A DNA stretch of 14,346 nt from Candidatus Bathyarchaeota archaeon B26-1 (lineage in GTDB: Archaea; Thermoproteota; Bathyarchaeia; Bathyarchaeales; B26-1), in the NCBI GenBank assembly GCA_001593925.1, contig LUCD01000017.1, positions 1 to 14,346 of the forward strand, written 5' to 3'. This document shows positions 6,098 to 13,097 of this stretch, piece after piece. Position 1 is the first letter of the stretch. The number at the start of each line of letters is the position of its first letter. A program made the translations under genes and the position numbers. The notes below the pieces were generated by a model. That model had not been told where the DNA came from. It was given only the letters and a program-made list of their open reading frames with translations, and ran no database searches.

Positions 6098-7105
6098 GTG
6101 AAGGGCACGGAGCATAGTGGGCTTATGGTCTTTGCCGAGCAGGAGGAATCTGTGATCCACCCCGTAACGTTTGAGCTCTTGGGGAAGGGTAGGGAGCTCG
6201 CTGACCGTCTGGGGGTCGATCTTTCCGCGGTCCTCTTAGGCTACGGCGTCGAGGACGAGGCGTTCAACCTGATCCGTCACGGAGCCGACAGGGTCTATCT
6301 CTTCGAGGACAGAAGCCTAAAGGAGTTCGACGCGGTCCGGTATAAGGAGAACATCGTCCCCCTCTTGAGGGAGGTTAAGCCCAGCGTCTTCCTTGTAGGG
6401 GCCACTAGGATCGGGAGATCGTTGGCGCCTAGGGTGGCGGCCGCTTTAAGGACAGGTTTAACTGCTGACTGCACGGACCTAGACGTGGACGAGGAGGGAA
6501 ACCTCATTCAGGTAAGGCCTGCCTTCAGCGGCAACATCATGGCGGTGATCCGCACGAGGACGAGGCCTCAGATAGCCACGGTCCGCTACAAGGTTATGAA
6601 GCCTCCGGAACCGGACCCGAAGAGGAGGGGAGAGATCATAAGGCGGGACGTTAAGGTGGTCGAGGATTCAGGCCTGAGGATTCTTAAGAAGGAACGGGTG
6701 AGGGGTGTCGATCTAACCGAGGCCGAGGTTATAGTCTCCTGCGGCAGGGGAGTAAAGAGGCGTGAAGACCTCGTGATCTTCAAGGAGCTCGCGGCTGTGC
6801 TGGGAGGGGTCTTCGGTTCAAGCCGGCCCCTAGTCGATTGTGGGTGGGTTGAACGGGAACGCCAGGTCGGGTTCAGCGGGAACGTTGTCAAGCCTAAGGT
6901 CTACATTGCGTGTGGAATCTCAGGTTCGCCTCAACACCTCTTCGGGATGAGGGACTCAGACGTTATAATAGCGATCAATAAGGACCCGTCCGCTCCCATT
7001 TTTAACGTCGCCGACTACGGGTTTGTAGGCGACATGTATGAGATCGTTCCGTTACTGGTCAAGAAGATAAAGGACCTGGAGAGAGCAGGCTTAGACCGTT
7101 CCTAA
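6098..7105 (+). CDS. etfA: Electron transfer flavoprotein alpha subunit
   Basis: This 335-residue EtfA has an N-terminal domain with FLVGATRIGRSLAPRVAA (98-115), TGLTADCTDL (119-128) and RPAFSGNI (140-147). Its C-terminal FAD domain has VSCGRGVK (213-220), GSSRPLVDCGW (240-250), QVGFSGNVVKPKVYIACG (256-273), ISGSPQH (274-280), INKDPSAPIF (293-302) and DYGFVGD (306-312). Arg243 in GSSRP is the usual flavin-stacking arginine. It binds the FAD that transfers electrons to the partner dehydrogenase or quinone reductase. GTG follows the etfB stop with no gap, so translation is coupled. It ends 6 bases from the convergent membrane-protease gene. No ferredoxin-like extension is fused to it. Confidence 0.95.
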   Translation: MKGTEHSGLMVFAEQEESVIHPVTFELLGKGRELADRLGVDLSAVLLGYGVEDEAFNLIRHGADRVYLFEDRSLKEFDAVRYKENIVPLLREVKPSVFLVGATRIGRSLAPRVAAALRTGLTADCTDLDVDEEGNLIQVRPAFSGNIMAVIRTRTRPQIATVRYKVMKPPEPDPKRRGEIIRRDVKVVEDSGLRILKKERVRGVDLTEAEVIVSCGRGVKRREDLVIFKELAAVLGGVFGSSRPLVDCGWVERERQVGFSGNVVKPKVYIACGISGSPQHLFGMRDSDVIIAINKDPSAPIFNVADYGFVGDMYEIVPLLVKKIKDLERAGLDRS

Positions 7106-7111
7106 CCGTTC

Positions 7112-7897
7112 TCATGGATGGAGACGTGTGGTTGCCCGGGTGATCCCTATACCTGCCAGCCACCCAACTATAACAACCACGGTGGCAGGGAAGAATCTGA
7201 AGTACGCCACGTTGAAGAGGGCAACCTCAAAGATGAAGAGGGCTGAGCCTATAGCCGCGGCCGTCAAGATTCCAGCCTTCCGGTTCTCCTTCAACGCTGT
7301 TTGAACCGCCAGAAGCCCTGCTAGAAAGATGTCTCCAAGCCCCAGACCTATCATCCTCCCAGCTGGAAACGTGGGGATCAGGAGGGCGACGGGCAGTTTC
7401 AGCTCGATCATCTTGACCGCGGACTCGCCCATGAAGCCTGTTCCGAAGACTTGGATCACGTCCATCACCGTCAAAACGGCCGCGAAGACCCACGTCGTCT
7501 TCCAAGAGAAGAGGGCTCCGATGTAGAGGGGGATCATGACCGCGAAAACTGCTACAAAGATGTTGAAGACCCAGAGTTTCCAGTAGAGGATGTAGGAGAG
7601 AATAAAGACTGTTGGCAGGATGGCCGCCGCGTACCATCTCTTCAGGAGAACGTAGGTGAAGGAGAACATCACGTATGAGTAGGCGGCGACGAAGATTATC
7701 TGAACCGCCAGTTTTGGGATGAAGACCACAGCCGTAACCATGAGACCCATAAATGCCACCATTAGAACCGCGTCACGTACCGTTATCTTCTTCTCCCCAA
7801 AGATGGACGTGAACCTCCCTTTGAACCGTTGGTAGAGGAGAACCGTTACGGTCGTCAAGGAGAAGACTAGAGCCGGCAGGAGCACATCGAACTCCAT
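7112..7897 (-). CDS. Presenilin/signal-peptide-peptidase-like intramembrane aspartyl protease
   Basis: This very hydrophobic protein has about nine predicted membrane helices. Numbered in the longest frame (272 residues, TTG at 7930), helix six carries VMDVIQVFGTG (D157) and the next block reads IELKLPVALLIP, then GLGLGDIFLAGLL (GxGD, D200), then FFPATVVV near the C-terminus. The order D, ELKLPV, GLGD, PA-x is that of archaeal presenilin/SPP homologs (peptidase A22), which cut membrane helices inside the bilayer. Two positions are degenerate: the usual YD is MD, and PAL is PAT. I place the start at ATG 7897 (MEFDVLLPALVF, 261 residues), because a TATA-like box at 7936-7945 predicts transcription starting near 7916, downstream of the earlier candidate starts. 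The substrate is unknown. Confidence 0.75.
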   Translation of the reverse strand: MEFDVLLPALVFSLTTVTVLLYQRFKGRFTSIFGEKKITVRDAVLMVAFMGLMVTAVVFIPKLAVQIIFVAAYSYVMFSFTYVLLKRWYAAAILPTVFILSYILYWKLWVFNIFVAVFAVMIPLYIGALFSWKTTWVFAAVLTVMDVIQVFGTGFMGESAVKMIELKLPVALLIPTFPAGRMIGLGLGDIFLAGLLAVQTALKENRKAGILTAAAIGSALFIFEVALFNVAYFRFFPATVVVIVGWLAGIGITRATTRLHP

Positions 7898-7935
7898 CTC
7901 ATCCGCCCCATCACGCTTTAACATGAGCAACGGCG

Positions 7936-7945
7936 GTTTAAAAAT
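7936..7945 (-). promoter_or_regulatory. TATA-like box of the membrane-protease gene
   Basis: On the minus strand this reads ATTTTTAAAC. The expected transcription start is near 7916, which supports translation from ATG 7897 and argues against the longer frame starting at 7930. Confidence 0.45.
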
Positions 7946-8053
7946 GGGTGCATGAGCGTTCCCTTCGGATGGCCGCCAGACGGGACAAAAGCTCTTATGG
8001 GCTTATTCAGTTAATGGAGGCTGTTGAAGTTGGGAAGGGAGGGTGGAGCCCTG

Positions 8054-9436
8054 TTGGATTCAAGATTGATCGACGACCTTAGGAGAGTAGTCGGGGATAG
8101 GTGGGTTGTCTGTGAGAGGGACTCCGTGGTGGACTACCTACTAGACGAGACTCCGGACGTTGTGAGGCCTCAGCCGAGCTCCGACATCGTCGTCGTCAAG
8201 CCTCATAGTGCCGAGGAGGTCTCTGAGATACTCAAGGTTGCGAATGAGAGGAGGGTGCCTGTCTACCCGGTCGGGGGCAGAACGGGGCTTGTCGGAGGTT
8301 CCATACCAACCGAGCCGGGTATAATCGTCTCTATGGAGAGGTTCAAGCGTATAGAGATCGACGAGGAGAACCTCATGGCTACTGTGGGGGCAGGCGTAAC
8401 CTTAGGAGAGCTCATAGAGGCCGCTGAGAGGGCGGGCTTATTCTTTCCTCTCCACCCGGGCGACGAAGGAGCATTCGTCGGGGGGCTCGTCGCGACGAAT
8501 GCTGGAGGGGCTAGAGCGGTGAAGTATGGGGTTATGAGGAACTATGTTAAGGGTGTGGAGGTCGTCGTCCCGACGGGTGAGATTCTACGGTTGGGTGGCA
8601 GGCTCCTAAAGAACAACACGGGGTATAACCTTATGCACCTCATAATAGGCAGTGAGGGGACGCTCGGCATAATAACGGAGGTCACCCTCAAGCTCTATCC
8701 GCGGATGAAGCATTCGGTCACGCTCATCGCCCCCTTCAGCTCTAGGCGCGACGCCATCAGAGCCGTTCCAAAGATACTTCGGTCAGGAGCAAACCCTTTA
8801 GCGATCGAGTACGTTGAGCTGGAGGAGATACTGAAGTCCGCCGAGCACCTGAATGAGAGGTGGCCCGTCGAAGAGGGGTTCTCTCAGCTCATAATCATCC
8901 TTACGGAGGTGAGTGAGGACTCCCTCTACGCGCAGGCCGAGGAGATCGAGCACCTGTGTAAAGAGAGCGGCTCAGGGGATTTGGTGGTCGCCGAGGCCAG
9001 GGAGGAACAGGATCGCGTACTGAGGATTAGGAGCAACCTTTACACAACCCTCAAACCGGATGTATGCGACATACTGGACATAGTCGTCCCGCCGAGCATG
9101 CTAGCTGAGCTGATCGACATCATAGAGGAGCTCGGCGCCGAGTACGGGGCTAAACTGCCGGTCTACGGCCACGCCGGAGACGGAAACCTCCACGCCCACA
9201 TAATGAAGGTGAATGGGCACGCGCCAGAGTACTTTGAGGAGCTGAAGAGGAAGATTTACGAGGCTACCGTGAAGCTTGGAGGAGCGATAAGCGGGGAACA
9301 CGGAATAGGCGAGACGAGGATCAAAGACCTAAAGCTCGCCTTAAGCAGTAAAGAAATCGAGCTCATGAGGGAGATCAAGAGGGCCTTCGACCCCAACAAC
9401 ATATTGAACCCGGGGAAGGTTGTAGGACGTGCGTGA
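8054..9436 (+). CDS. GlcD-type FAD-binding oxidoreductase (glycolate/D-lactate dehydrogenase family)
   Basis: Residues here are numbered in the longest frame (TTG 8024, 470 residues). The PCMH-type FAD domain has PVGGRTGLVGGS (82-93), GGLVATNAGGARAVKYG (153-169) and NNTGYNLMHL followed by IIGSEGTLGIITEV (197-220). The C-terminal domain has YGHAGDGNLHAHI (381-393), SGEHGIGE (423-430) and FDPNNILNPGKV (455-466). These proteins oxidise 2-hydroxyacids to 2-oxoacids; the histidines of the C-terminal domain bind metal and substrate in relatives. I prefer TTG 8054 (LDSRLIDDLRRVVG), because GGGAGGGTGGAG at 8037-8048 is well placed and a CTCTTATGG box at 7992-8000 predicts transcription from about 8021. 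The likely electron acceptor is the EtfBA pair upstream. It has no Fe-S subunit gene alongside. Confidence 0.87.
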   Translation: MDSRLIDDLRRVVGDRWVVCERDSVVDYLLDETPDVVRPQPSSDIVVVKPHSAEEVSEILKVANERRVPVYPVGGRTGLVGGSIPTEPGIIVSMERFKRIEIDEENLMATVGAGVTLGELIEAAERAGLFFPLHPGDEGAFVGGLVATNAGGARAVKYGVMRNYVKGVEVVVPTGEILRLGGRLLKNNTGYNLMHLIIGSEGTLGIITEVTLKLYPRMKHSVTLIAPFSSRRDAIRAVPKILRSGANPLAIEYVELEEILKSAEHLNERWPVEEGFSQLIIILTEVSEDSLYAQAEEIEHLCKESGSGDLVVAEAREEQDRVLRIRSNLYTTLKPDVCDILDIVVPPSMLAELIDIIEELGAEYGAKLPVYGHAGDGNLHAHIMKVNGHAPEYFEELKRKIYEATVKLGGAISGEHGIGETRIKDLKLALSSKEIELMREIKRAFDPNNILNPGKVVGRA

Positions 9437-9443
9437 AAGGGGG

Positions 9444-9701
9444 TTAGGCCAGCCTGAGCCTCCTCACCCCCTTCGCCTTAGCTCCCTTACGGGCCTCCGC
9501 GGCCTTCACCTTGAATCTCTTCACGGCTTCAGCCGCGGCCTCCCTGCTTCTAGTCCTTAAGAGAATCTTAACTTTAAAGGGGTTTAGGGGTATCCTGTAG
9601 CCGCATCGGAGGCACTGAGCGGTCTTCTGGCCTTCCTTGGCGTATCTGACCGAGCCGCATCGGGGACAGAGGAGAACTATGTATAATCCGCTACTTCCCA
9701 T
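9444..9701 (-). CDS. Zinc-ribbon protein, DUF1922-like
   Basis: This 85-residue protein has one zinc ribbon: LCPRCGSVRYAKEGQKTAQCLRCGYR, with C12, C15, C30 and C33. The CPxCG, YxxEGxKTxxC and CxCG spacing recalls the archaeal DUF1922 family (for example MTH1184 of Methanothermobacter, from memory). The segment KVKILLRTRSREAAAEAVKRFK follows, as in that family. The last 20 residues are strongly basic (KGAKAKGVRRLRLA), longer than I recall for the family, and would suit RNA or DNA contact. Its role is unknown. It is convergent with the GlcD-like gene (7 bases between stops) and has a possible TATA-type element, TATAAAAG, on the minus strand near 9767-9760. Confidence 0.68.
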   Translation of the reverse strand: MGSSGLYIVLLCPRCGSVRYAKEGQKTAQCLRCGYRIPLNPFKVKILLRTRSREAAAEAVKRFKVKAAEARKGAKAKGVRRLRLA

Positions 9702-9795
9702 CTCTAACCCTTTTCTGAATATGTAGGTTGGATGTTGACGCCTCGTTTGATAAACGTCCCTTTTATACGTTGACTGATACTTTTTAGCGGTTTGT

Positions 9796-10020
9796 TTAGG
9801 CTTCCGCTAACGTCTCCGTGCTTCTCACACCATCCAGAGAGTTTATCTTCGTGGTCATAACCCTCAAGTCCTTGTAGTTCTCGGCCTCAACGAAGACCAC
9901 TATGTCGAATCTCCCGTAGGTGAAATAGGCCTTCCTGACACCCTTTATCTCTCTAACGGCTTTTAGGATCGCTTCAGCCTTCGTCGGGACAACCTTCAAG
10001 AGGATACAAGCGTTGAGCAT
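9796..10020 (-). CDS. Stand-alone Lrp/AsnC RAM-domain protein (second of a pair)
   Basis: The 74 residues form one beta-alpha-beta-beta-alpha-beta domain: NACILLKVV, a helix to KAVREIKGV (20-28), KAYFTYGRFDIVVFVEA (30-46), a second helix and GVRSTETLAEA. This is the ligand-binding (RAM) domain of Lrp/AsnC regulators without the helix-turn-helix, so it should form ring-like oligomers that sense amino acids but cannot bind DNA alone. The ATG has AGGAGGG 8 bases upstream, and the gene follows its paralog by 14 bases, so the two are co-transcribed. It may form mixed rings with that paralog or with a full-length Lrp elsewhere (inference). Confidence 0.85.
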   Translation of the reverse strand: MLNACILLKVVPTKAEAILKAVREIKGVRKAYFTYGRFDIVVFVEAENYKDLRVMTTKINSLDGVRSTETLAEA

Positions 10021-10034
10021 AGTTAAAGCCCTCC

Positions 10035-10280
10035 TTACTGTTTAACCTCCACAAGGGTCTCCGTGAAGACTACCCCCGCGATCCTGCTCATACGGAGCAC
10101 CGTCTTCCCAAGTTCAGTGTGGTCCGAGGCCTCGAGTTCAGCGACTACATCGTATCTTCCGAGGACGGGGAACGCCCTCTCCACACCTTTTATCTGTCTC
10201 ACAGCCTTAACAACATCCTCAAACTCTCCACGTCTAGTCCGTATTAGAACGCACGCCGAGACCAAAGACGAACACCCCAC
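10035..10280 (-). CDS. Stand-alone Lrp/AsnC RAM-domain protein (first of a pair)
   Basis: This 81-residue protein has the same RAM fold as its downstream neighbour. SACVLIRT, KAVRQIKGVERAF (25-37), GRYDVVAELEA (41-51) and GVVFTETLVEV align with it along the whole length, so the two arose by tandem duplication and diverged. It has no helix-turn-helix. The GTG at 10280 lies about 25 bases from a TATA-like box (10301-10310), suggesting a leaderless message starting at or next to this codon. A TTG six codons in (LVSACVLI) would match the paralog's N-terminus and is the alternative start. Confidence 0.83.
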   Translation of the reverse strand: MGCSSLVSACVLIRTRRGEFEDVVKAVRQIKGVERAFPVLGRYDVVAELEASDHTELGKTVLRMSRIAGVVFTETLVEVKQ

Positions 10281-10300
10281 AATAAAGAAAGGAGGACGCC

Positions 10301-10310
10301 TATAAAATTG
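10301..10310 (-). promoter_or_regulatory. TATA-like box of the RAM-domain gene pair
   Basis: On the minus strand this reads CAATTTTATA, centred about 25 bases ahead of the GTG at 10280. The spacing fits leaderless transcription of the first gene, while the second gene has its own strong ribosome site. Confidence 0.55.
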
Positions 10311-10333
10311 TTTATTCTAGGAGGGCCTTCCCT

Positions 10334-10939
10334 TTATAGGTATACGCCGACTTTCAGGAAGAGTAAGGGGCCTTTCTCTTTCGGAAGCCTCTTAATCCTC
10401 GGTATGAGGGAGTTCAGTATATCCAGTGGGTCGATGCTGGGAGCCTCAAGATCGCCTCCCCACCTGCGCAGGCGCTTAGCTATCTCGTTCACTATCATGT
10501 TCTCGGCTATGAACCCGGTCATGCATATCTCTCCTTGCTCGATGAGCTTCCGGATCACCATCTCCTTGAGCTCGTACGCGTGGTCCATCTCCCTGTAGAG
10601 CTTCTTAGCCTTCTCGAGGAGCTTCGCATGTTTCGGGGGAACCTTCGGCATCTTGGGTAATATCTTAACTCTCTCCCTCCACTTCTCCAGCCATCTCTCC
10701 AGCCAGACGCTCAAGAAGGTTCTGAAGTCCACCCGCCTCTTATAGTCTCCGAGGAGATATCTCTCGAGTCTCCTGTAGACGGCGTAGGGGGTTTCCGCAC
10801 CCCACTTGATCCTCAGCCACGTTTCGAGGTCCCTTTGGGCATAGAGGATCATCTGGTAGTCTGGGGAGTCCATCTTGAACTGTGGTATGCGGGCTCTAAA
10901 TTCGTGGGCAAGCGCGGACAGGAGCTTCTCTCTGATCAT
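10334..10939 (-). CDS. Uncharacterised basic, helix-rich protein
   Basis: I do not recognise this 201-residue protein. It is rich in Lys, Arg, Trp and Leu, with no signal peptide or membrane helix. The first half (MIREKLLSALAHEFRARIP, then aromatic and basic helices to about residue 95, including FRTFLSVWLERWLEKWRERV) looks like an all-helical domain. A proline-rich linker LPKMPKVPPK (94-103) follows, then a long helix. ELKEMVIRKLIEQGEICMTG and the following NEIAKRLRRWGG (about 122-165) could form a winged-helix-like segment. The C-terminus is KEKGPLLFLKVGVYL. The ATG at 10939 is the first in the frame. It is a single gene next to the RAM pair, divergent from the homocysteine module. A nucleic-acid-binding role is only a guess from charge. 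Confidence 0.6.
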   Translation of the reverse strand: MIREKLLSALAHEFRARIPQFKMDSPDYQMILYAQRDLETWLRIKWGAETPYAVYRRLERYLLGDYKRRVDFRTFLSVWLERWLEKWRERVKILPKMPKVPPKHAKLLEKAKKLYREMDHAYELKEMVIRKLIEQGEICMTGFIAENMIVNEIAKRLRRWGGDLEAPSIDPLDILNSLIPRIKRLPKEKGPLLFLKVGVYL

Positions 10940-11157
10940 GAACGCTCACACATCTACGGGGGACATCATTCAGTAAGATTTAACTCGGCTAGATTTAAGT
11001 TTAATCCTAAGAGCGGTTCTAGGTGGTGCATCCCCCTCAACAGCCTCTCCAAGCAGGCATCACCACCCATGAACAGCGAGAACAACCCTTAAATATTAAA
11101 TATTTTACATATTATCGTCAAAAATATGCAAAAATGAATATTAAGAGAGGTTCAGGG
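10940..11157. promoter_or_regulatory. Divergent promoter region with 15-bp palindrome overlapping a TATA box
   Basis: For the plus-strand homocysteine module, CTTAAATAT at 11089-11097 is a likely TATA box, with transcription starting near 11119 and a leader of about 38 bases ending in GAGAGG ahead of ATG 11158. The box overlaps the palindrome AAATATTAAATATTT (11091-11105), a possible operator. For the minus-strand gene, ACTTAAATCT (11001-10992 region) is a weak TATA candidate. The frame that extends from 11158 back to 11023 is not family-like and is probably untranslated. Confidence 0.45.
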
Positions 11158-12690
11158 ATGGGTGGGAAGGAACAGTCCAGACGGATTAGGTCGGTGAAGG
11201 AGATCAATGAGAAGATAAAGCGTGGCGACGCCGTCGTTCTCACGGCTGAAGAGATGATCGACCTCGTTGAGAGTAGCGGTTTAGAAGTCGCGGCCAAAGA
11301 GGTTGACGTCGTGACCACCGGGACCTTCGGGGCCATGTGCAGCTCAGGAGCCTTCTTGAACTTCGGCCACGCAAACCCTCCGATAAAGATGGTCAGGTGC
11401 TGGCTGAACGACGTTCCGGTCTATAAGGGGTTGGCCGCCGTGGACGGCTACCTCGGAGCAGCAGCCATGAGCGAGACCAGAGGCTTCGAGTATGGAGGCG
11501 GACACGTCATAGAGGACCTCCTCTCCGGCGAGGAGGTTGAGCTCCGAGGCGAGTCCTACGGGACCGACTGCTACCCACGTAGACACGTGGAGACCACCAT
11601 AACGCTTGACGACCTGAACCAAGCTGTGCTCGTGAATCCGAGAAACTGCTATCAAACCTACGACGCCGCCACGAACAGTAGCGACAGGGTGCTCTACACG
11701 TATATGGGCACGCTCCTACCGAACTACGGAAACGTAACCTTCTCCGGGGCTGGCCAGCTCAACCCCCTCTGCAAGGACAGGTACTACGAGACCATAGGTG
11801 TGGGAACCCGCATCTTCCTTGGGGGAGGGGTAGGCTACATAATAGGTGAGGGAACTCAGCACTCTCCTCAAGGAGGCTTCGGAACATTGATGGTGAAGGG
11901 GGACATGAAGCAGATGAGTAACAGATACCTGCGGGGAGCCTCCTTCTACAATTATGGGACAACCCTCTACGTGGGGGTAGGAATCCCCATACCCATAATC
12001 AACATGAGGGTTGCGGAGACGGCTTCCCTCAGAGACGAAGACATCTACGTGAAGATTCGAGACTACGGAGCCCCGTTGAGGCCCGACCTGAGGCCGGTGG
12101 TGAGGAAGGTCTCATACGCGGAGTTGAGGTCCGGCAAGGTTACGATCAACGGCAGGGACGTCCCATCCTCGCCGCTGTCGAGCTACAAGATGGCCCTCGA
12201 GATAGCTGAGGTGCTGAAAAAGTGGATACTTGAGGGAGAGTTCTTCCTCACGGAGCCCGTGGAGCCCCTCCCGAAGTATAGGGAGTTCAAGCCCATGAAA
12301 CTCCGGAGGAGGGAACTCACCGTCCAAGACCTGATGAGGAGAGACGTTGTAACCGCGAGCCCCGAGGACGACATCAAGACCGTCGCCAAGAAGCTCGTCG
12401 AGAGGGGTGTCGACCACCTACCCGTAGTAGACAAGGATTCAAGGCTCCTGGGAATCGTGACCTCATGGGACTTGGCTAAGGCTATAGCCCAGGGGAGCGA
12501 GAGGCTCGAGGAGATCATGACGAGGAGGGTGATCACCGCCTACGGGGACGAGTCGGTAGACGTGGTTGTGAGGAGGATGGCTCAGCACAACATATCCGGA
12601 GTTCCAGTCGTGGACAGGTTTAAGCGCGTAGTCGGAATCTTAACGACCGACGACGTCTCTAGAAGGCTCGTGGGGAGGCCGACGGGATGA
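11158..12690 (+). CDS. L-aspartate semialdehyde sulfurtransferase-like protein (DUF39 + two CBS domains)
   Basis: The protein has 510 residues from ATG 11158. Residues 10 to about 375 are the DUF39/HcyBio domain: TTGTFGAMCSSGAF (53-66), YGTDCYPRRHVETT (134-147), NPRNCYQ (160-166), LNPLCKDR (201-208) and glycine-rich IFLGGGVGYIIGEGTQH (219-235). Residues 388-504 form a CBS pair (LMRRDVVTASPEDD to GILTTDDVSRRL). In methanogens the homolog (MA1821 of Methanosarcina acetivorans) makes homocysteine from aspartate semialdehyde and sulfide. The two cysteines I recall as important there, 54 and 131, are 77 apart, as are C61 and C138 here. The CBS pair probably senses an adenosyl or adenine nucleotide ligand. 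The start is chosen from GAGAGG at 11145-11150 and the predicted transcription start. It overlaps the next gene by 4 bases. Confidence 0.9.
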   Translation: MGGKEQSRRIRSVKEINEKIKRGDAVVLTAEEMIDLVESSGLEVAAKEVDVVTTGTFGAMCSSGAFLNFGHANPPIKMVRCWLNDVPVYKGLAAVDGYLGAAAMSETRGFEYGGGHVIEDLLSGEEVELRGESYGTDCYPRRHVETTITLDDLNQAVLVNPRNCYQTYDAATNSSDRVLYTYMGTLLPNYGNVTFSGAGQLNPLCKDRYYETIGVGTRIFLGGGVGYIIGEGTQHSPQGGFGTLMVKGDMKQMSNRYLRGASFYNYGTTLYVGVGIPIPIINMRVAETASLRDEDIYVKIRDYGAPLRPDLRPVVRKVSYAELRSGKVTINGRDVPSSPLSSYKMALEIAEVLKKWILEGEFFLTEPVEPLPKYREFKPMKLRRRELTVQDLMRRDVVTASPEDDIKTVAKKLVERGVDHLPVVDKDSRLLGIVTSWDLAKAIAQGSERLEEIMTRRVITAYGDESVDVVVRRMAQHNISGVPVVDRFKRVVGILTTDDVSRRLVGRPTG

Positions 12691-13076
12691 GGCTCAGACT
12701 GATCTACTCACCCAAAGTTGTGGAGAAACCCATACTTGCCACGGTCATACTGAAGACGGGGGTTCCACTAAACATCTTGGAGGCCAAGGTTGACGCTCAA
12801 CGGGGCGAACTGGTAGTCTCGATCCCTGCGGAGGGGGAGAGGCTTCAGAGGGTGATCAGCCTATTCCAAGACTCCGGGGTTGAGGTTCAGCTCTTAACGG
12901 AGACCTTGCAGATAGACCTAGAGAAGTGCATATCATGCGGAGCTTGCATCTCACCCTGCCCAACCGGGGCTTTGAGGTTCGGGCCTGACTGGACGATCGA
13001 CTTCGTCGAGGAGAAGTGTGTAACGTGCAAGGTCTGCGTCAAGGCTTGCCCGGTGAAGGCTATCAGCATACCCTAA
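12687..13076 (+). CDS. NIL-domain 2x[4Fe-4S] ferredoxin, partner of the DUF39 sulfurtransferase
   Basis: This 129-residue protein has an N-terminal NIL domain (about 1-75: RLRLIYSPKVVEKPILATVI, then VEVQLLTETLQIDLEK) and two four-cysteine clusters, C81/C84/C87/C91 and C111/C114/C117/C121. They have the CxxCxxC(3)CP spacing of a bacterial-type 2[4Fe-4S] ferredoxin. The order NIL then ferredoxin is that of MA1822 and its methanogen homologs, the iron-sulfur subunit used with the DUF39-CBS enzyme, probably to handle a persulfide or supply electrons. The ATG overlaps the upstream TGA (ATGA), so translation is coupled at a tight 1:1 ratio. The length is complete. Confidence 0.92.
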   Translation: MRLRLIYSPKVVEKPILATVILKTGVPLNILEAKVDAQRGELVVSIPAEGERLQRVISLFQDSGVEVQLLTETLQIDLEKCISCGACISPCPTGALRFGPDWTIDFVEEKCVTCKVCVKACPVKAISIP

Positions 13077-13097
13077 AGGTGGATAGGCGGGAGAGAA

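Noticed and set aside
7227..7637. 136-codon minus-strand frame inside the protease gene
   Set aside because: It is a shifted frame of the same strand, rich in His, Arg and Pro. The hydrophobic frame with the two catalytic aspartates is the real one.
11023..11157. Upstream extension of the DUF39-CBS frame (45 codons)
   Set aside because: It spans the A/T-rich promoter, encodes low-complexity non-family sequence and precedes the predicted transcription start.
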